64,000 bases of DNA, from the NCBI GenBank assembly GCA_036785705.1, contig JAWUZG010000056.1, positions 11,146,501 through 11,210,500 on the forward strand, given 5' to 3'. The position numbers and the translations under genes were made by a program. Position 1 is the stretch's first letter; each line of letters begins with the position of its first letter. Shown one piece after another: positions 63,701-64,000 of the stretch. The notes under the pieces are model-generated. The model was not told where the DNA came from. It saw only the letters and a program-made list of their open reading frames with translations, and did not search any database. Source of the DNA: Acanthornis magna (taxonomy: Eukaryota; Chordata; Aves; Passeriformes; Acanthizidae).

Positions 63701-64000
63701 TGTGTAAGGTCAGTTCCTCTCCTTCAGCACAATTGTGCACAGCAGTTTGTGTTATCAGCTGATGAACTATCCAAAATCAAACTTGCTGAGGGATTCAATC
63801 ACTGCTGAAGCCATTTTGGTTATGGATTCAGGTGAGGAGGCCAGAGGAGACCTTCAGCTATGCAGACATCTGCAGTGAATAAGATAATCCTTGTTCTAAT
63901 CACATAATCACCTGTACCTCTCTGGGTGATAAAACATCCACTTATAAATTGATATTGCTCCTAAAAAATCTTCTATTGCCTGGAGAACCTTGAGTACCGG
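60771..64000. other. Intergenic to window end; no gene seen
   Basis: ORFs reach 137 codons (63327-63740 minus, mirrored by 135 codons at 63355-63762 plus), which points to composition, not coding. I looked on the minus strand for C-terminal exons of FAH, the next gene on this side in human, and found none. A TCCCTTCCCTTCCC tract lies near 60900 and a (TAAAA)n stretch near 62850-62868. No transposon was recognised. Confidence 0.5.

Noticed and set aside
63327..63762. Mirrored ORFs of about 135 codons on both strands near the right edge
   Set aside because: Simultaneous opening on both strands without domain support indicates base composition.
7647..64000. Exons of upstream neighbours expected from human synteny (FAH, a cortexin-like small gene)
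   Set aside because: I searched by eye on both strands for the FAH C-terminus and for a cortexin-type transmembrane segment and found neither. They may lie beyond the window.

Overview
This window looks like bird genomic DNA, most probably from an oscine passerine. The evidence is CR1 LINE fragments of several ages plus one short element at about 48.0 kb that combines a tRNA-Ile-like head with a CR1 3' tail. That is the structure of TguSINE1, a SINE known from songbirds. There is nothing bacterial or phage-like. Coding capacity is almost nil, and most open reading frames are no longer than chance predicts.

The only gene I can identify is ARNT2 (aryl hydrocarbon receptor nuclear translocator 2), on the minus strand. 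Its first coding exon is a 31-base segment at 6760-6790. It encodes MATPAAVNPP plus the first base of codon 11 and is followed by a consensus GTGAGT donor. This exon sits inside a CpG island of about 0.9 kb (about 6370-7290). Everything to the left (1-6759) is the beginning of ARNT2 intron 1. Exon 2 is not in the window. Just upstream of the promoter is a G-rich 40-bp minisatellite with about nine copies (7267-7646).

The remaining 56 kb (7.6-64 kb) is intergenic DNA upstream of ARNT2. I found no protein-coding gene there. In human the next gene on that side is FAH, and I found no FAH exon. The stretch contains three clear CR1 fragments (13.5, 53.8-54.3 and 55.5-55.8 kb) and a short one (38.6 kb), all on the minus strand. 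It also holds the tRNA/CR1 SINE, one good solo-LTR candidate (58.5-58.8 kb), one CpG-rich LTR-like or exon-like patch (60.5-60.8 kb), two other short CpG clusters (24.6 and 33.9 kb), several A-runs and purine tracts, and a few striking AT-rich inverted repeats and homeodomain-type motif clusters. As the flank of a developmental bHLH-PAS gene, it is a plausible home for distal enhancers, but sequence alone cannot show that.

I see no undescribed multi-gene system. The observations most worth checking are the G-quadruplex-prone minisatellite next to the ARNT2 promoter, an unassigned exon-like ORF inside intron 1 (about 1.0-1.2 kb), and the isolated CpG-dense patches with consensus splice sites.
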